The position numbers and the translations under genes are program-made. This document shows, piece after piece, positions 1 to 11,402 of a stretch of DNA of 64,000 bases; the stretch's first letter is position 1, and each line of letters starts with the position of its first letter. The notes under the pieces were generated by a model. That model was not told where the DNA came from. It saw only the letters and a program-made list of their open reading frames with translations, and ran no database searches. Source of the stretch: Plazaster borealis (taxonomy: Eukaryota > Echinodermata > Asteroidea > Forcipulatida > Labidiasteridae); contig CM037476.1 in assembly GCA_021014325.1 (NCBI GenBank), forward strand, positions 18,636,827 through 18,700,826. The letters are read 5' to 3'.

Positions 1-182
1 ACTGGTTTGTCACCAGCCCGAACATCTGACGTCACACTTCGAGGCTCGTGAATAACGCCAGATAGCGGCCTTGAGCAACTGGCAGGATCCTGGTAGTTGC
101 TACCATTAGATTGTGTATGAACAACATTACATGCAAACCTGCGCACCTTGTCCAATGAAATCATCGGACATGTAAAACCAGT
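1..182. mobile_element. Small TIR element (MITE-like), copy A
   Basis: The ends are inverted: the left starts ACTGGTTTGTCAC and the right reads as ACTGGTTTTACAT on the other strand. A nearly identical 185-bp element lies at 19526-19710 and a longer relative at 58041-58452. The right end abuts the broken exon 3 of gene 0. The window edge coincides with the left end, so the flank cannot be checked. Confidence 0.55.
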
Positions 183-184
183 CA

Positions 185-211
185 CTTTCCACCATGGATG
201 CAAGTCGTTCC
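185..211 (-). pseudogene. Gene 0 exon 3 remnant
   Basis: The acceptor (TTCTAG) is followed by codons for asparagine-aspartate-leucine then HPWWKV, the start of the conserved middle of F-type lectins. The reading then runs into the small TIR element. The missing 63 nt and donor are present at 19858-19920. Confidence 0.6.
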
Positions 212-741
212 CTAGAACAGGAATACATGAGTGTTGTGCAAGTTACAGAGACTTTTCAAATTGTGTACAATGATTTATGTGTCGCGAAAGAAAGAAAAAA
301 CGACTGTATATTTTAACTAATATTACTGTGGTTAACTCCCTTTCCTCCCACATATATTTAAACAAAAAGTTCGGAAGTTTGTGGAGATTTTTCCAAAAAG
401 ATCCATGTCTTGAAGGAGTACCGTGGGTTTGGGAGTAGGTGTGGTGCGGGGACCAATAACAAGAGATGCATTACACAAACCAACATGATTTCTATATTCA
501 AGCTATATTTAGACCGTGCCAGTCTTGAGCGGATTCAAACATTGGGTGGCGGGGGACCACTTTGGTCCCACGAACATTTCTTTAACGCGTAAAGGAAACA
601 AACTCGCGGAAATTAACGGGTCCCGATGTTCGAACACGCACGAGACTTGCAAAGTATATCGTGACCAAGCTCATAGTCTAATCATCGACGCATTCTTGGA
701 TGCTGAAAACGCGCTGGCAAATTCTTTCAGGACAGACTTAC

Positions 742-876
742 CATCGGAGTGAGTGCAACTGAAATTACCCACACTTGTTCTTAGATCACCATCTATTGCT
801 AGATCTGCAGACAGTCTAACTCCATAATGTTGAAGAGTCGAGACCTGGGTGGCTTGCATTCCGCAAAGATTCAGAA
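742..876 (-). CDS. Gene 0 exon 2: N-terminal part of F-type lectin domain
   Basis: 135 nt, acceptor TTTCAG and donor GTAAGT, phase 1 on both sides. It reads LNLCGMQATQVST, then SADLAIDGDLRTSV and SCTHSD. This is the start of a fucolectin domain (ATQSS-like strand, the DG of the calcium loop, and the Cys-Thr-His region). The exon itself is undamaged, although the gene it belongs to is broken elsewhere. Confidence 0.65.
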
Positions 877-982
877 CTGAAAGATGACACATCAACAGAA
901 AATATTTAAAAGCCAAGGATATATTCACTTATCGGTGATGTGTTACCGTTTCGATTGTTCAAGACTTAATGCAATTATGTAA

Positions 983-1046
983 AACACTCACATGAGAAAT
1001 CAATGCACCATCAGAATATTGGGCAAACCAACACGAGGATTCCAGT
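983..1046 (-). pseudogene. Relic duplicate of exon 1 (copy 1)
   Basis: Roughly 60 bp align to the second half of exon 1 (for example 57741-57800), including GGGCAAACCAACACGAGGATT and a donor-like GTGAGTG. In the exon 1 frame an early TGA stops translation, and the ATG half is not recognisable. Equivalent relics sit beside exon 2 at 20707-20766 and 50006-50072. Confidence 0.5.
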
Positions 1047-2630
1047 GCAGAGCTAATGTGCTTCACAAAGCACAGATACCAGCCCGAAATAATTTTACCT
1101 GTGAAAACGAAATTACTGCTGACAGATACGTGTCTACAGGCCAAAATAAGTGTACACTCCGAATGGGCTATTGAATCACTTGACCAAGTTAGGTAGGAAA
1201 AGGAGAAGTATTTTTTTAACTTTCGTTAAATGACCATGAGCTTTGTCAAATTTTAAAAACATCCTTAGATGAATGCCATTTAATGTAAATGAAAACAGTT
1301 TTTTTTTTTTTTTTTTTTAATGACCGCTGGCCAAAATCTTTGCTCAGGGCAATGAAATGGCCCGCGAGAGCGGGGGTGTTATGGGTGCTGCAGCACCCCC
1401 ATCTTGTTGGATGTGTAATAAGTAAATTAATTTAGATAAAAACTATTTTTAGAAGAAACTCAAACTAAACACATAGGGGGCCTATTAAAATAAAATAAAA
1501 ACCCATAATGCTGCGTATAGAAAATATTTGAAAATGTTAATAAAAAACCTTATTACATGAAATGGCTTTTACAATGCAGATTAAAAAAGCGAAAACTCCT
1601 TGAGCGAAGAACCCACTGCGCGCGCCATACAGCACAGTAGGGAAATAAAAACAAACAACTCGAAATTATACGAATATTTCAGAAATAAAGCAACCTCCAA
1701 ACCATTGGAGAGTTTTGAGTGGCTGGCGGTCTGACGCGCTCCGATCCAGCACGCGGCACTTGTGCTAGTTTAGCTGCGTCCTGACGTAATCGAGATGATC
1801 TTGCGTGTGCAGTGTGTTCTGTGGTCCAAATTTCCCTTTTAAAATGTAGTTTACTAGTCTTTATAAGATAATATGGCGTTAGTGTAAAAACAAATACTTT
1901 TACATTGTAAATGAAAAAACAAATAGTTTTAAAAACATGCAAGGAAGGGGAGAGGCAGTGTCAAACTATGAAATGTAGCTGAATGAAAGCTGACACGTCA
2001 TGGGTGTGTGCATGTGGAGTGTGCTGTGGACATTGCTGCAATGGAGCAGATAAAATAGATACAGAAGAACTTGGTAGCGATGAAGAAGAAACAGAACAAT
2101 CAAGCCATTTGTTTTGGTTTAACTTGTAGGGCCTATAATGAGCTTACTGTCAGTTTTGACTTCTAAGTAGTATTTCTGATCAGCAAACTGTTGTATTTGT
2201 ACTGAACGTGCCTTGAACCATGTTGAAAACACCCTCAAAAAAATGTGATACACTTAGCTAGATACATGGTAACGTATTATGATAATGTAAGGTTTTATTT
2301 ACATTCAAAACTGTGTAATGAGCTCGCTGATTCACAGCACAACGTCTTCAATCAGTTGTAACTTTTTACAGGAAGATAAAATGACAAAATGAACATCACC
2401 ACAGTGTTTCAAATTTCCAGTCACTCCCATACCAAACAAGTAGGCAATGGTCGAGTGCATACAAGTTTGTTAATGTCCCCACCCCCATAACATCATTTGA
2501 TCAAATGATTGGTTTTTCTATTAGTCATTATTTTTCTATCTGGCGATTTGGCTCGCCATGGCAGCTTCGTTGTACTATGTTTGTTATTTTGACCACGTGA
2601 CCGTTTGATCGAAGAAAGAAAGAAATAGAA
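1047..2630. other. Intron 1 of gene 0: repeat module and non-coding sequence
   Basis: The first 320 bp contain a module with recurring TGACCACTGGCCAAAA-like motifs. The same module recurs at 2631-3010, 20767-21085, 23425-23815 and 50066-50440. The remaining 1373-2630 has no recognisable gene; it matches 22085-23424 of copy 2. Oligo-T runs and short antisense open frames are present but are not supported. Confidence 0.5.
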
Positions 2631-3982
2631 CTAAGGAGCTTCACAAGGCACAACTATCAGCCCTATGAAATAATTTGAAAATGCGACAACGACACTTGAT
2701 TTTTTTTTATCAAAATGACCACTGTACTGCTGACTGAAAGTTGACCACTGGCAAAAATACATGTACAACCCAAACGGGGCTGATACGTTGAAGCATTTGC
2801 AAGTCTGATAGCTAAACAAAAGAAGCTTTCTGTAAATGACTTCTACTGACAACTTGATGACCCTTGGCCAAATTTCATAAACTTCCTCAGATAATAAAAA
2901 GGTACGTGTTTTTATTTCATATATAAAATGACCACTGCTGACCACTAGGTGACCACTGGCCAAAAAATTTGCCCCGGCCATTATAGCATTGAGCAAGTTA
3001 GGCTCCAATCATGCTGAAGAATTTGGGATATGAAGAATTTTCTGAATTTTTATAAGATTGATTTTCAAAATGGCCGCTATTTTGTCACGTTTTGCATATG
3101 TTGTGTGCAAAACAAAATGTATTAAACAAGATTAAATTGACATAGAGCTTTATTTTCCAAACATTTCTAAATAATTTTGAAGCTTTCAATACTTCATTAA
3201 TAATTCAGCGGCCAATTTAAAATTCAAAATGGCCATCATTGTGGTAATACATGTACATGTAATAAATATTTATTTACAGAGGGAAGAGTGAAATCATACA
3301 TGTAACCGCGGGAAAAACAAGTCTTGAGAGGACACCATATTGACATATAGAAAAAAAAACACGGTCCGACGATTACCATCACAGAGACAATAGGACCGCA
3401 ACACACTCATGATAACCAAGAAACTTAATAGTTTGTAGTTCATGTGCTTCTCTGTAAATGAGTGAGACACTAGATATTATAGGTCAAGCTTTAAAAAAAA
3501 CATCAGAGGCGTCACGTAAAGTTCACACAACTGGGGGTTTGAGAATGTAGAAGGGACGAAGGAGCAGGGAAAGGAAAAAGGTGTACTAGGAAAGGGTTTG
3601 AAACGGAGGGGATAGTAAAAGAATGGGGTAGGAAACATGTGATGTCGTGACGTGAATTATAATATATAGTATATACAACTTCTGGGCTGGTAAGCATTTT
3701 GTTTGTCTGTATTAATTAACAAGGTACTTGATGATTTAAAATCTCAAATGATAAATAGACCCATGTTTGTGTTCTTCTTTTTCTATTTTTGTCAAGAGGA
3801 AAGCATTGCTCAAAAAGAGGCCAAAATATATTACACAGCTACAAAGAACAGCTTGGGGAGGAAGAAACGGAGGGTTAGGGTTGGGATAAAGAAAACTAGG
3901 TGCCTGGACGCTGTTCTGCCCAATCAATCAGAAAAGCGGTATTTCGGAAGCTGAAGGGGTTTATGTCTACTTTTGTTTTGAT
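2631..3982. other. Intron 1 of gene 0, unit-conserved non-coding sequence
   Basis: A second copy of the TGACCACTGGCC module (2631-3010) is followed by sequence with AAAATGGCCGC motifs (3060-3240), and a purine-rich stretch that gives overlapping open frames on both strands (3512-3954) in both copies 1 and 2. Those frames have no recognisable domain. The equivalent region is 23425-24780. Confidence 0.5.
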
Positions 3983-3993
3983 ATGTTTAGTCT

Positions 3994-5721
3994 AGTAAAC
4001 AAAACTGCACTGAATTCAACAAAGTCCGGCAAAGCACCAGGCAATGATAACATCCACACAGAGTTCCTCAAGAACCTGAGTCACAAAGCTACTTCCTGGC
4101 TACAAACCTTTTTCTCTACCTGCATGACAACATCCACTATCCCATCGAAATGGAAGACCGCTAAAGTTATTGCCATTCTGAAGCCAAAGAAGCCTGCAGA
4201 CGATCCCAAGAGCTATCGCCCAATCAGTCTGCTATCTCACATCTACAAGCTACTTGAAAGGCTGTTACTTGCCAGAATTGTCGACACTGTCGAAGAGAAG
4301 CTACCTACTACCCAGGCAGGTTTCAGGAAAGGTAAATCAACCACCGACCAAGTGGTCCGGCTTGTTAACGACATAGAGACGGCCTTCCAGAGGAAGCAGA
4401 AGTTTGGTGCAGTTCTTGTCGACCTTACTGCGGCATTTGACACAGTATGGCATCGCGGCTTATACCTCAAGACCCTGCAGACCATCCCAGATGTAAGGCT
4501 TGTCAAATTTATCATGCTGCTTGTACAAGACCGGTCATTTGCTCTTGAAACATCAACCGGCGAATGCAGCAGGAAGAGGAGACTCCGCAATGGTGTGCCG
4601 CAAGGCTCTGTCCTCGCTCCGATACTTTTCAACATCTATGTCTCTGATATGCCCAAGGGGGAATGCACGCAGTATTCCTATGCAGACGACACCGCACTGG
4701 GGTTTGACCACCACTCCTTCGAGGCAACCGAAACATCACTGGAGAAAGACCTGAGCATGCTTGCTGAGTTCTTCAACAGATGGCATCTCAAGATGAGCAT
4801 ACCGAAGACTGTATCCTCCGTCTTCCATCTGGCAAACCGATGCGCCAACCGAGAGTTGAATGTCTCACTAAATGGGTCTAGGCTGAATTTCGACCCCACA
4901 CCAAAGTACCTAGGTGTCACTCTTGATCGAAGCCTCACCTTCCACGAGCATGCCAAAGCCACAGCTCAAAAGACCCAAGCCAGAGTGTCTCTCCTAAAGA
5001 AGCTTGCTGGGACCGGATGGGGAGCTGATTTCACCACCCTTCGCACTTCCACCCTAGCTCTTGCCTTCTCCACCGCCGAGTATGCCGCACCTGCATGGAG
5101 CCACAGCACCCATGCTCACAAGGTTGATGTTGTCCTCAACGATGCTATGAGACTAATCAGCGGAACACTCACTGCAACACCTGTCAGCAACCTGCCAATA
5201 CTGTCTGGCATACCACCAGCTCAGCTCAGACGAGATGCGCAGTACACTAAGCTTGCCCAAAAGCATGACAGAAACTGCCTTGTTCCTGCCCCCTCTGCCT
5301 TTGAAGGACAGCGTCTCCCTAGAAGACACTTTGCAACACAGGCTGCTGAGCTGCCGCTTGAGAAGCCCCCCTCCACCTTATCCACCTGGATAGCAAAACG
5401 CTGGTCAGACCAGTGGAATTCGTCTACTACCAGCCTGAAGGAGTTCATCCCAGAACCCTGTGCCAAACCAAGTGGCAGCGACCTCTCAAGAAAAGCCTGG
5501 GTCAACCTCAACCGTATCAGAACTGGAGTTGGCCGTATACACAACATGTCTTGCATAAAATTGGAGCTGATCCATCGCCAAACTGTGCCTGTGGAAAGAT
5601 CCAAACTATGAATCATGTCATCGATGCTTGCCCTATTTACAAATCCCCTCACGGTGCTTCTGGACTTCGAGAGCTCGATGATGAGACAATCAGCTGGCTA
5701 AATAAAGATCTTCCTATTTAG
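3994..5721 (+). pseudogene. Reverse transcriptase and C-terminal domain of the non-LTR element
   Basis: The frame from about 3994 shows reverse transcriptase blocks in order: SGKAPGNDNI, SYRPISLLSHIYKLLERLL, AGFRKGKSTTDQ, the DLTAAFDTVWH block with its catalytic Asp, NGVPQGSVLAPILFNIYVSDMP, and the catalytic YADD in YSYADDTAL, then a thumb region. Near 5545-5560 the frame shifts. The C-terminal tail, with a cysteine-histidine cluster (CACG, then H and CP), continues in another frame to a stop at 5721. The N-terminal ORF2 endonuclease and all of ORF1 are missing. The first residues of the long open frame at 3983 are host flank. The Jockey/CR1-group assignment rests on RT block wording only. 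Confidence 0.8.
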
Positions 5722-5762
5722 ATGATGCACTACTTGATATTCTTCGCACGAACGAACGAACG
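3994..5762 (+). mobile_element. 5'-truncated non-LTR retrotransposon (Jockey/CR1-like)
   Basis: Present in copy 1 and absent from the matching site in copy 2 (24780). It is flanked by a probable target duplication AGTCT (3989-3993 and 5763-5767). The 3' end is a short CGAA tandem tail and the 5' end is cut inside the reverse transcriptase. These are classic signs of target-primed reverse transcription with 5' truncation. It lies antisense to the host lectin gene, in its first intron. Confidence 0.85.
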
Positions 5763-5767
5763 AGTCT

Positions 5768-6459
5768 GGTAACGTTGTTGTTTGTTCCGACTCTAATTGG
5801 AACAGCTTTAGTTTACGTTAAGATTTGTGTTTAGAGTTTCTTCCAGGCCACTAAAACACACCACGATCGATGTATTTCCACCTAAATTTAACATTTGTTG
5901 GTTTCAATTTGGGCACCGTTGGCATAAATTGGTCACATCCTAGACTTTAATAAGACACGTTGTAGTGCTGAGAGAAATAATCATTTATGTTATACACATG
6001 CTATAGACGTACTTCTGGATAATTCAGAACTTACATAATGGTCTCCCGTCTATATGCCTGAGATTTGTTTTCACATGACTCTGGAAAGTACGTATACAGT
6101 ACTTCAAAACATAATGGTGTAAGGGTAAGAACACAAGTAATACTATTTATCCCCAATGCCTATTCCACATCTATTAAAATCATTGCGGTACCCGCTGCTT
6201 AAATATAGGATTCGTACTGCCTTTATAGCTACCGGGCACGCTCTGTGATGTAGTGGACATGCACCTGCAAAGGTCCCGGGGTTCGAGTCTCACCAACTAA
6301 GATGCCAGGGTGTGTGTGTGGGTGTGTGTGTTTAAAAAAAAAAAAAAAAAAAATGTATCACTATTTTGTTTTAATAATATTTTTACCCACAGAACTGATG
6401 GGGGAAGTCCATGAGTATACAGCGTTTAACACATCGTTATGTGGGTAAAACACAAAGTA
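5768..6459. other. Intron 1 of gene 0, unit sequence with SINE-like module
   Basis: Collinear with 24785-25655 of copy 2. It contains the tRNA-like module described separately, a GT microsatellite (6308-6332) and an A-run (6334-6352). No coding sequence was recognised. Confidence 0.5.
6228..6306 (+). repeat. tRNA-derived SINE-like module (copy 1)
   Basis: About 75-80 nt with a B-box-like GGTTCGAGTCT and an A-box-like TAGTGGACATG, followed by simple repeat. The same module occurs at 25247-25330 and, decayed, at 57425-57512. In copy 1 the variable region is shorter by about 10 nt. It is not a functional tRNA: no cloverleaf could be drawn by eye. Confidence 0.45.
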
Positions 6460-6728
6460 GCCTGTCAGCTTAAAGAGTCCATATGCATTTTTGTATACAA
6501 TCTTTGAAACTTTCAGAATCATCTATCTACACATCAACAAATCCAAATCCACTTGATGCCTAATTTTCCTATCACCCCTAGGGCGGCCATTTTGAAAATC
6601 AAAATGGCCGCTATTTTGGGCATATTTAGCACATGTTTTGTGCATATGAGCACATTAAATATGATTGAATTGACAAAGATCTTCCAAACTTGTATTAAGT
6701 ATTATTCCATTTTTTAATACTTCCAATA

Positions 6729-7130
6729 CTTTGATGTGTTTCAGCGGCCATTTTGAATTTTAAAATGGCCGCCATTAGTGGTAATACATGTACACGTATT
6801 AAATATACATTTTTGTTTCAATGTTCATTTTTTAATTTGTTTGCTAAGCACAGTTGGCCAAATTAACAATGACAGTTGGTGTTAACATTTCTGGAAAAAT
6901 ACCGAGATGAGATTGCATCTCATTTTGAAATTCAAAATGGCCGCCATTTATGGTAATACATGTACACGATATATACATTTTCGTTTAAATGTTTTACTTT
7001 TTTTACTTTTATTTTTTTTAGCACAGTAAACATATTAGCCACTGATCATCTCTTCAGTGACTAATTTAACAAAATGACAGTTGGTGTTAACATATCTGGA
7101 AAAATACAAAGATGGGATTGCATCTTAGGA
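6729..7130. repeat. Direct duplication of about 200 bp inside the TIR transposon
   Basis: GACAGTTGGTGTTAACAT followed by CTGGAAAAATAC occurs at about 6870 and 7076. The block AAAATGGCCGCCATT followed by GGTAATACATGTACACG occurs at 6763 and 6938. A related, older AAAATGGCCGC block is also in the unit sequence at 3068 and 23868. Confidence 0.6.
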
Positions 7131-7674
7131 GCTTTTTCTGCAAAAAAAGAATATTTTTACAGCCAGTCAAAGAGTGGCACCTTCAGGTTAAGACAACATA
7201 TTCAAAGAAAGACTGGATACCCCAAGACTCTTCTAATGGACATGTCAAACCTTCTGGAAATCCACAGATCACAACTTTGCTGAGCAAAAATTTCGATAAA
7301 CACTTCTAGGATATAACTTGATGATGTTGCAGAGCATATCTGTCATTGTATTATTAAAAGGATAGCCTCTGGACTGGAACAAAGAGACCTTAATTTTGTT
7401 TTAACGATACCTTTGTTATTAATTTTGGATCCAAGTTATATAAGATTTAAACAATTTATGTATAGATAGCATATATGCATGGTCTTCTTCGAAATACAAA
7501 TGCCTTGAATAACCTATCTGACTTCAATAAACAGTGGCCTACCTTTAAAAAGGAAGGGATATGTCAAATTCATTTTTGTGATGTATTCATTTTCCAATAA
7601 AGAGAGTATTCACGTGAGTCGGGAAAAAATTACTAGTCTCTAACATTGCCATTGTTTTCAATACCCTTCCAGTT

Positions 7675-8000
7675 CAAAATTTGTCGACATCCAAAACATT
7701 CGAAGACATCATTCTGAGAAAAATGGGTCTGTACATTTTTGTACGGGATGTTTTGGTTAATATACTGACGTTTTCGGAGCAAAATTTGAAGCATGACATC
7801 ATTGCATATCAACAACTTATGGGTCTTTACATTCCCAGGAGGAATCTTTCGTCAGACAAAAATGTCAAATTCTGGGCCGTTTTGAATGAATATCATTGGA
7901 AGTCAGGATCGGAATGAACAAAAACATGCTTGTACAAAAATGTACAGACCCATTTTTCTCAAATGATGTCATCGGAAGTTTTGGATGTTGACAAATTTTG
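7675..8000. mobile_element. Nested MITE-like element with about 80-bp inverted repeats
   Basis: The left arm 7675-7755 and right arm 7921-8000 are near-perfect reverse complements. Both contain AATGGGTCTGTACATTTTTG in opposite orientation, and the outer ends read CAAAATTTGTC. The 165-bp centre has no coding potential. It sits inside the 3.6-kb element. Confidence 0.7.
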
Positions 8001-8467
8001 CCCCGTAAGGTTATATCAAGGGACCCTGCAAATGTCCATAACTTTTCATGTACATTGGAAACAATTCGCCTGATTATTTTATAATACTTGAAGATATTAT
8101 TTAAATCGGCTCTTATGTCTCGCTAATCTGTAGCTAAGTCTAGTTCTTCACGGCCTGCTTGTTTAGAATGTAATACGCCTGGTAAGTTTCCCCTACGTTG
8201 CGATATGACAATATTTGGTACACTCTCTGAGATCTTAGCTATTATTGTCTGCGTGTTATGGTTGTATTGATGCGATGTTTTTTCTATTATCTCCTTATAC
8301 TAATTTTCTGCCTGAATTGTGGTTATGTAGTCTCCAGAGTCAATCTCCAAAGTCAATGTTCTCCTGCAGAAACAAAATCCATCTCTGCAATGAACTGTCT
8401 CGTGTTGTGAACGTTTTTGTAAGTTGTGCATTTTTAGGCCAATTAACTTATTTGTGCAAATATTTGA

Positions 8468-8873
8468 GCTAGCAACTATTGTGGTACACAATGTCCCTTG
8501 TAAGTAGGTCATCCTCTTCTATTACATCAGCGAGTTGTAATTTCCACAAATCATTGTCACTTTTTTCAACAATCTCTTTAATTGATCTTCCACGGTTGAC
8601 ACTTTGTTGGCAAGCATATATGTTGGTTTCATCTTTTTCTTAGTAGTATCCCATCCTTGACAAAATAAACACTTCTAAGGATTACAATGCTCAGCATTAG
8701 ATCTTGTAAATTTTCCTGATTTCATACAAGGGGGTGTAGAAAATCGACCTTTTAGATTTTGTTGTGGGTCAATATTTTTGGAACCACTTTTCATCTCTTT
8801 CATTTCATTTCTAGTTTTTGAAGTTGTATCACCAAAGCACATGCGATGCCACTGTGCACCTTTCTCAAGGAGT
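8468..8873 (-). pseudogene. Decayed Cys/His-rich protein fragment inside the TIR transposon
   Basis: On the minus strand a reading frame gives LLEKGAQWHRMCFGD, then a basic stretch, a CxxC-type motif after an in-frame stop (KCLFCQ), and after a frameshift LWKLQLADVIEEDDLLTR followed by IVYHNSC. The order WHxxC ... CxxC ... YHxxC resembles a zinc-binding N-terminal region common in transposon-associated uncharacterised proteins of corals, lancelets and echinoderms (recalled, not searched). At least one stop (about 8676) and one frameshift (8610-8650) break it. It could be the remains of the transposon's own protein or captured cargo. Confidence 0.45.
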
Positions 8874-10089
8874 TAATCCCCTGTTGTTCCACGCAGTCTT
8901 TGTGAAATATTTAAAAAATCGGGATTGCCTAATTCACACCTCTAATATGCACACTACACAGAAATGTCTCAACTGAAGACAAATGCTTTGGTGTTGTAAG
9001 TTTGTCATTTTTTCAGAACATCTTGACACTTAACGAACAGACTGAAATGTGTTGGTTTTATTTTAGCAGGGGGCTGATCTGTGCTCATGATGTTGAATAT
9101 AGTGAGCCCAAGTCTTATCTTGTTTCACAATTTGTTGTATACAATGTGTGTGTACTAAGAACAAGATTTAAACAAAATAAATAAAAAAAATCTCGAAACT
9201 GCCGCCCTAAAAACACAACGATGCCACGGGCTGTTGTGTTAGCATGGTTAGTGTTAATATGAAAACTGCAGTTCAGTTAGGCTTGATCTCAGCGATGTAA
9301 ATACTCAAGGACTGTCAATAAAAGTGATAGACAGTTTGTAGTATTATTTATATGTCAGGATATCTATTTACATACACATTTTAGTTGAGATTTGAATAAC
9401 GTAGTGCCCCCCAAAAGTGACAAAATTTATCGACACAACAATAATACGGGCCTAATATCAGTCATGTACCCCGTCTCACACTGAAGAGAATATATAATAA
9501 ATACCATAGGGCGCCAGACTAATTTCACCACGTTGACGAGTGTGAAGTATAGCTGTCAAAGACAGAAAAGTGATATTCCTGAAGGTGTTTGTGGCTACTT
9601 TCTTTTCTGTGTTATATATCTGGTAACATTACTGCATTTCTTATTACTCACAAGATTATTTTGTCAAAAACAGCAGACTGAAGGGACTAGTTTCGATAGT
9701 GAAATCCTGCCGTAAGTTCACGACGTCGTCAGGTGCACGCAGTCAATGTTTTGGTGACTTTCGGATACCTTTGCATGCGTATACGTCGTGGTATTCCGTT
9801 TGAGAAACCCGCCCAATACAGAATCATATTACACGGCAGTAATTGGACGGATTCCGAATAATGCAAGGATCGTCATTTGGGCGCAAATTGTAAAAACACA
9901 TATCGTATAGTTTAGTCGTCTGCATTTTAGCATTAGAAAAGCCTTCAAAAAACACCTTTCCGGGCATAGGAAAAATAGGCATCAAGTGGATTTGTATTCT
10001 TTAGTGTTTCAGGAGTAATCCCTGAAATTTTCAAAGATTGTATACAAAATTACATATGGGGAAGTTTTTCGACCATAAGCCCACTGACT
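8874..10089. other. Right part of the TIR transposon, no gene seen
   Basis: AT-rich sequence with only short unsupported open frames up to the right terminal inverted repeat (about 9966-10089). Confidence 0.4.
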
Positions 10090-10192
10090 AAAGTATAATG
10101 GTCACTCGACTTCTTAGAGTAGGCCTACACACAGAAATGTGTATTTTGTTAACATCGAATCGGAATCTACAAAAAGTTTGGAAAGCACTTAC

Positions 10193-10299
10193 GTGTGAGA
10201 TTGACGCACCAGCAGGATAGCGGGCAAAACCAAACGAGGATTCCAAAGAGAAATATCAACAGTTTTTTTCTCCATCAACATTCCCTCGCAGTAAGCCAT
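10193..10299 (-). pseudogene. Gene 0 exon 1 (signal peptide), frameshifted
   Basis: It starts ATG at 10299-10297 and ends at a GTAAGTGC donor. It is 107 nt against 106 nt in the intact paralogues (25858-25753 and 57851-57746). The extra A lies in the A-run after the ninth codon, so the hydrophobic core is read out of frame. Confidence 0.7.
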
Positions 10300-10339
10300 C
10301 TTGACAAATGATAAACACTGGTACCACAGGTACTTCACA

Positions 10340-10402
10340 ACAATGAGAATGATAAGCGACGTGTTCTATGCAAGCTGATAAATTGCTTTGAGAAACGTCA
10401 AC
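10340..10402 (-). promoter_or_regulatory. Conserved upstream block of gene 0
   Basis: A block around GATAAGCGACGTGTTCTATG and TGCTTTGAG is conserved 50-100 bp upstream of the exon 1 ATG in all three copies (also 25908-25962 and 57900-57955), while neighbouring sequence has drifted. It may hold the core promoter or 5' UTR. Here the CRE-like core reads AACGTCAA. Confidence 0.3.
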
Positions 10403-11402
10403 GCATTAGTACAGAACATGCACATGCACATAATGGTGTACCGTAACTAATAGGACTCAGGTATAATGAGGTTGCGCATAGAGGCAAACACAGCTTCAGT
10501 GAAATACCGAACTTTCATCAGTTGTCAGTGTCGGCGCTAGAGGGGGAAAAGGGAGTCATTTCCCCCTCCCAGTTACCTTCTTTCCCCTCCTCCAATCACC
10601 TTCTAATTCCCATTCCAGTAAATGCAATATTATTGTTCTCATCAAAGTGTAAGTCAACGGATTTTCAGTGGCACAATATTACATTACCTGGGACAGTTTA
10701 TCCAGGCTGACTGGTTGACAGGAGATTACGTGGTCATGTTTATATGCGCGATATAAATACAGTAAGAGTGATATATACAATGAGTCAAAAGCAGACAGAG
10801 GATTGCGCGGAGCGCGCAAATTCACGGCCGAATATAAGTTGGGAGGTCACTTGGCTCGCGCAAGATTCAAAATTGCATGCGATAGCTTGAAACTTCAGCA
10901 GGCAAGTTCGAAACTTGCGCAAGGAGCTACTCAGCGCTCAACACTTACAGAAAATTCAACGCAGAGTCGGGTTGAATTTAGGCTATTGTTGTCAGATTTG
11001 TTCTCAACTTTTACAGAGTTTTTGGATGCTTTAAGCGCAAAGATAATTATGAATGGGAATCAAAGTGTGTTGAATCGGTTTTAAACTCTTGGTTTTAAAC
11101 ACGGTGAAATCTTGCTCTAGATCATTTTACTTCGACTTCGTCTCGGTAATATTTATCAAGAACCAGGCCTCATCGTGTGTATACATAACTAGATTAAAAC
11201 CTCTTTGCGCAGCCACTTTAATACTCTTATTAACAATGACGTCATGTGGAGCTTTGCAATGCGAAATCCAATTTTGCTTTTATTGTCTGGCTTTTAATTG
11301 TTCCGAACTTTGCAATTTCCATGCAAGCATGGACTAATGACAATGGACAGGAATCGTATGAAACATCCTAGATGTAGTATAAGATGTTTGAAAAAGCACT
11401 AA

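Larger units (their letters stand above)
6460..10089. mobile_element. 3.6-kb terminal-inverted-repeat DNA transposon (copy 1 only)
   Basis: It is absent from the same position in copy 2 (about 25650) and copy 3 (about 57650). The termini are long imperfect inverted repeats: CATATGCATTTTTGTATAC and following at 6480-6517 match the reverse complement of 10022-10058, and AATCCACTTGATGCCTA (6547 onwards) matches the reverse complement of 9966-9993. A short target duplication AAGTA is suggested at 6455-6459 and 10091-10095. The interior holds a decayed Cys/His protein fragment (minus strand, 8468-8873), a nested TIR element (7675-8000) and direct duplications. No transposase could be recognised. 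Confidence 0.7.
183..10299 (-). pseudogene. Gene 0: F-type lectin/PAN gene, broken (3' part off-window)
   Basis: Three exons of the lectin gene are present in copy 1: exon 1 (10299-10193), exon 2 (876-742) and a remnant of exon 3 (211-185). Exon 1 is 107 nt against 106 nt in genes 1 and 2. The extra A in an A-run (10263-10270) shifts the frame after about residue 11 and destroys the signal peptide. Exon 3 keeps only its first 27 nt; about 206 bp present in copy 2 (19711-19917), including the exon 3 donor, are missing next to the small TIR element. Exon 2 is intact and keeps the cysteine-threonine-histidine triplet of the fucose site. Exons 4 and 5 would lie left of the window. Confidence 0.65.

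Noticed and set aside
3512..3954. Overlapping open frames on both strands, conserved in copy 2 at 24306-24742
   Set aside because: Purine/pyrimidine-biased sequence gives open frames on both strands. No domain, and conservation is explained by the recent unit duplication.
6228..6306. A genuine tRNA gene
   Set aside because: A- and B-box-like strings are present but no acceptor or anticodon stem could be drawn, and the spacing differs between copies.
10803..11084. 93-codon frame with MRGARKFTAEYKLGGHLAR start
   Set aside because: Copy 2 has an extra C (near 26461) that breaks the frame; no recognisable domain.
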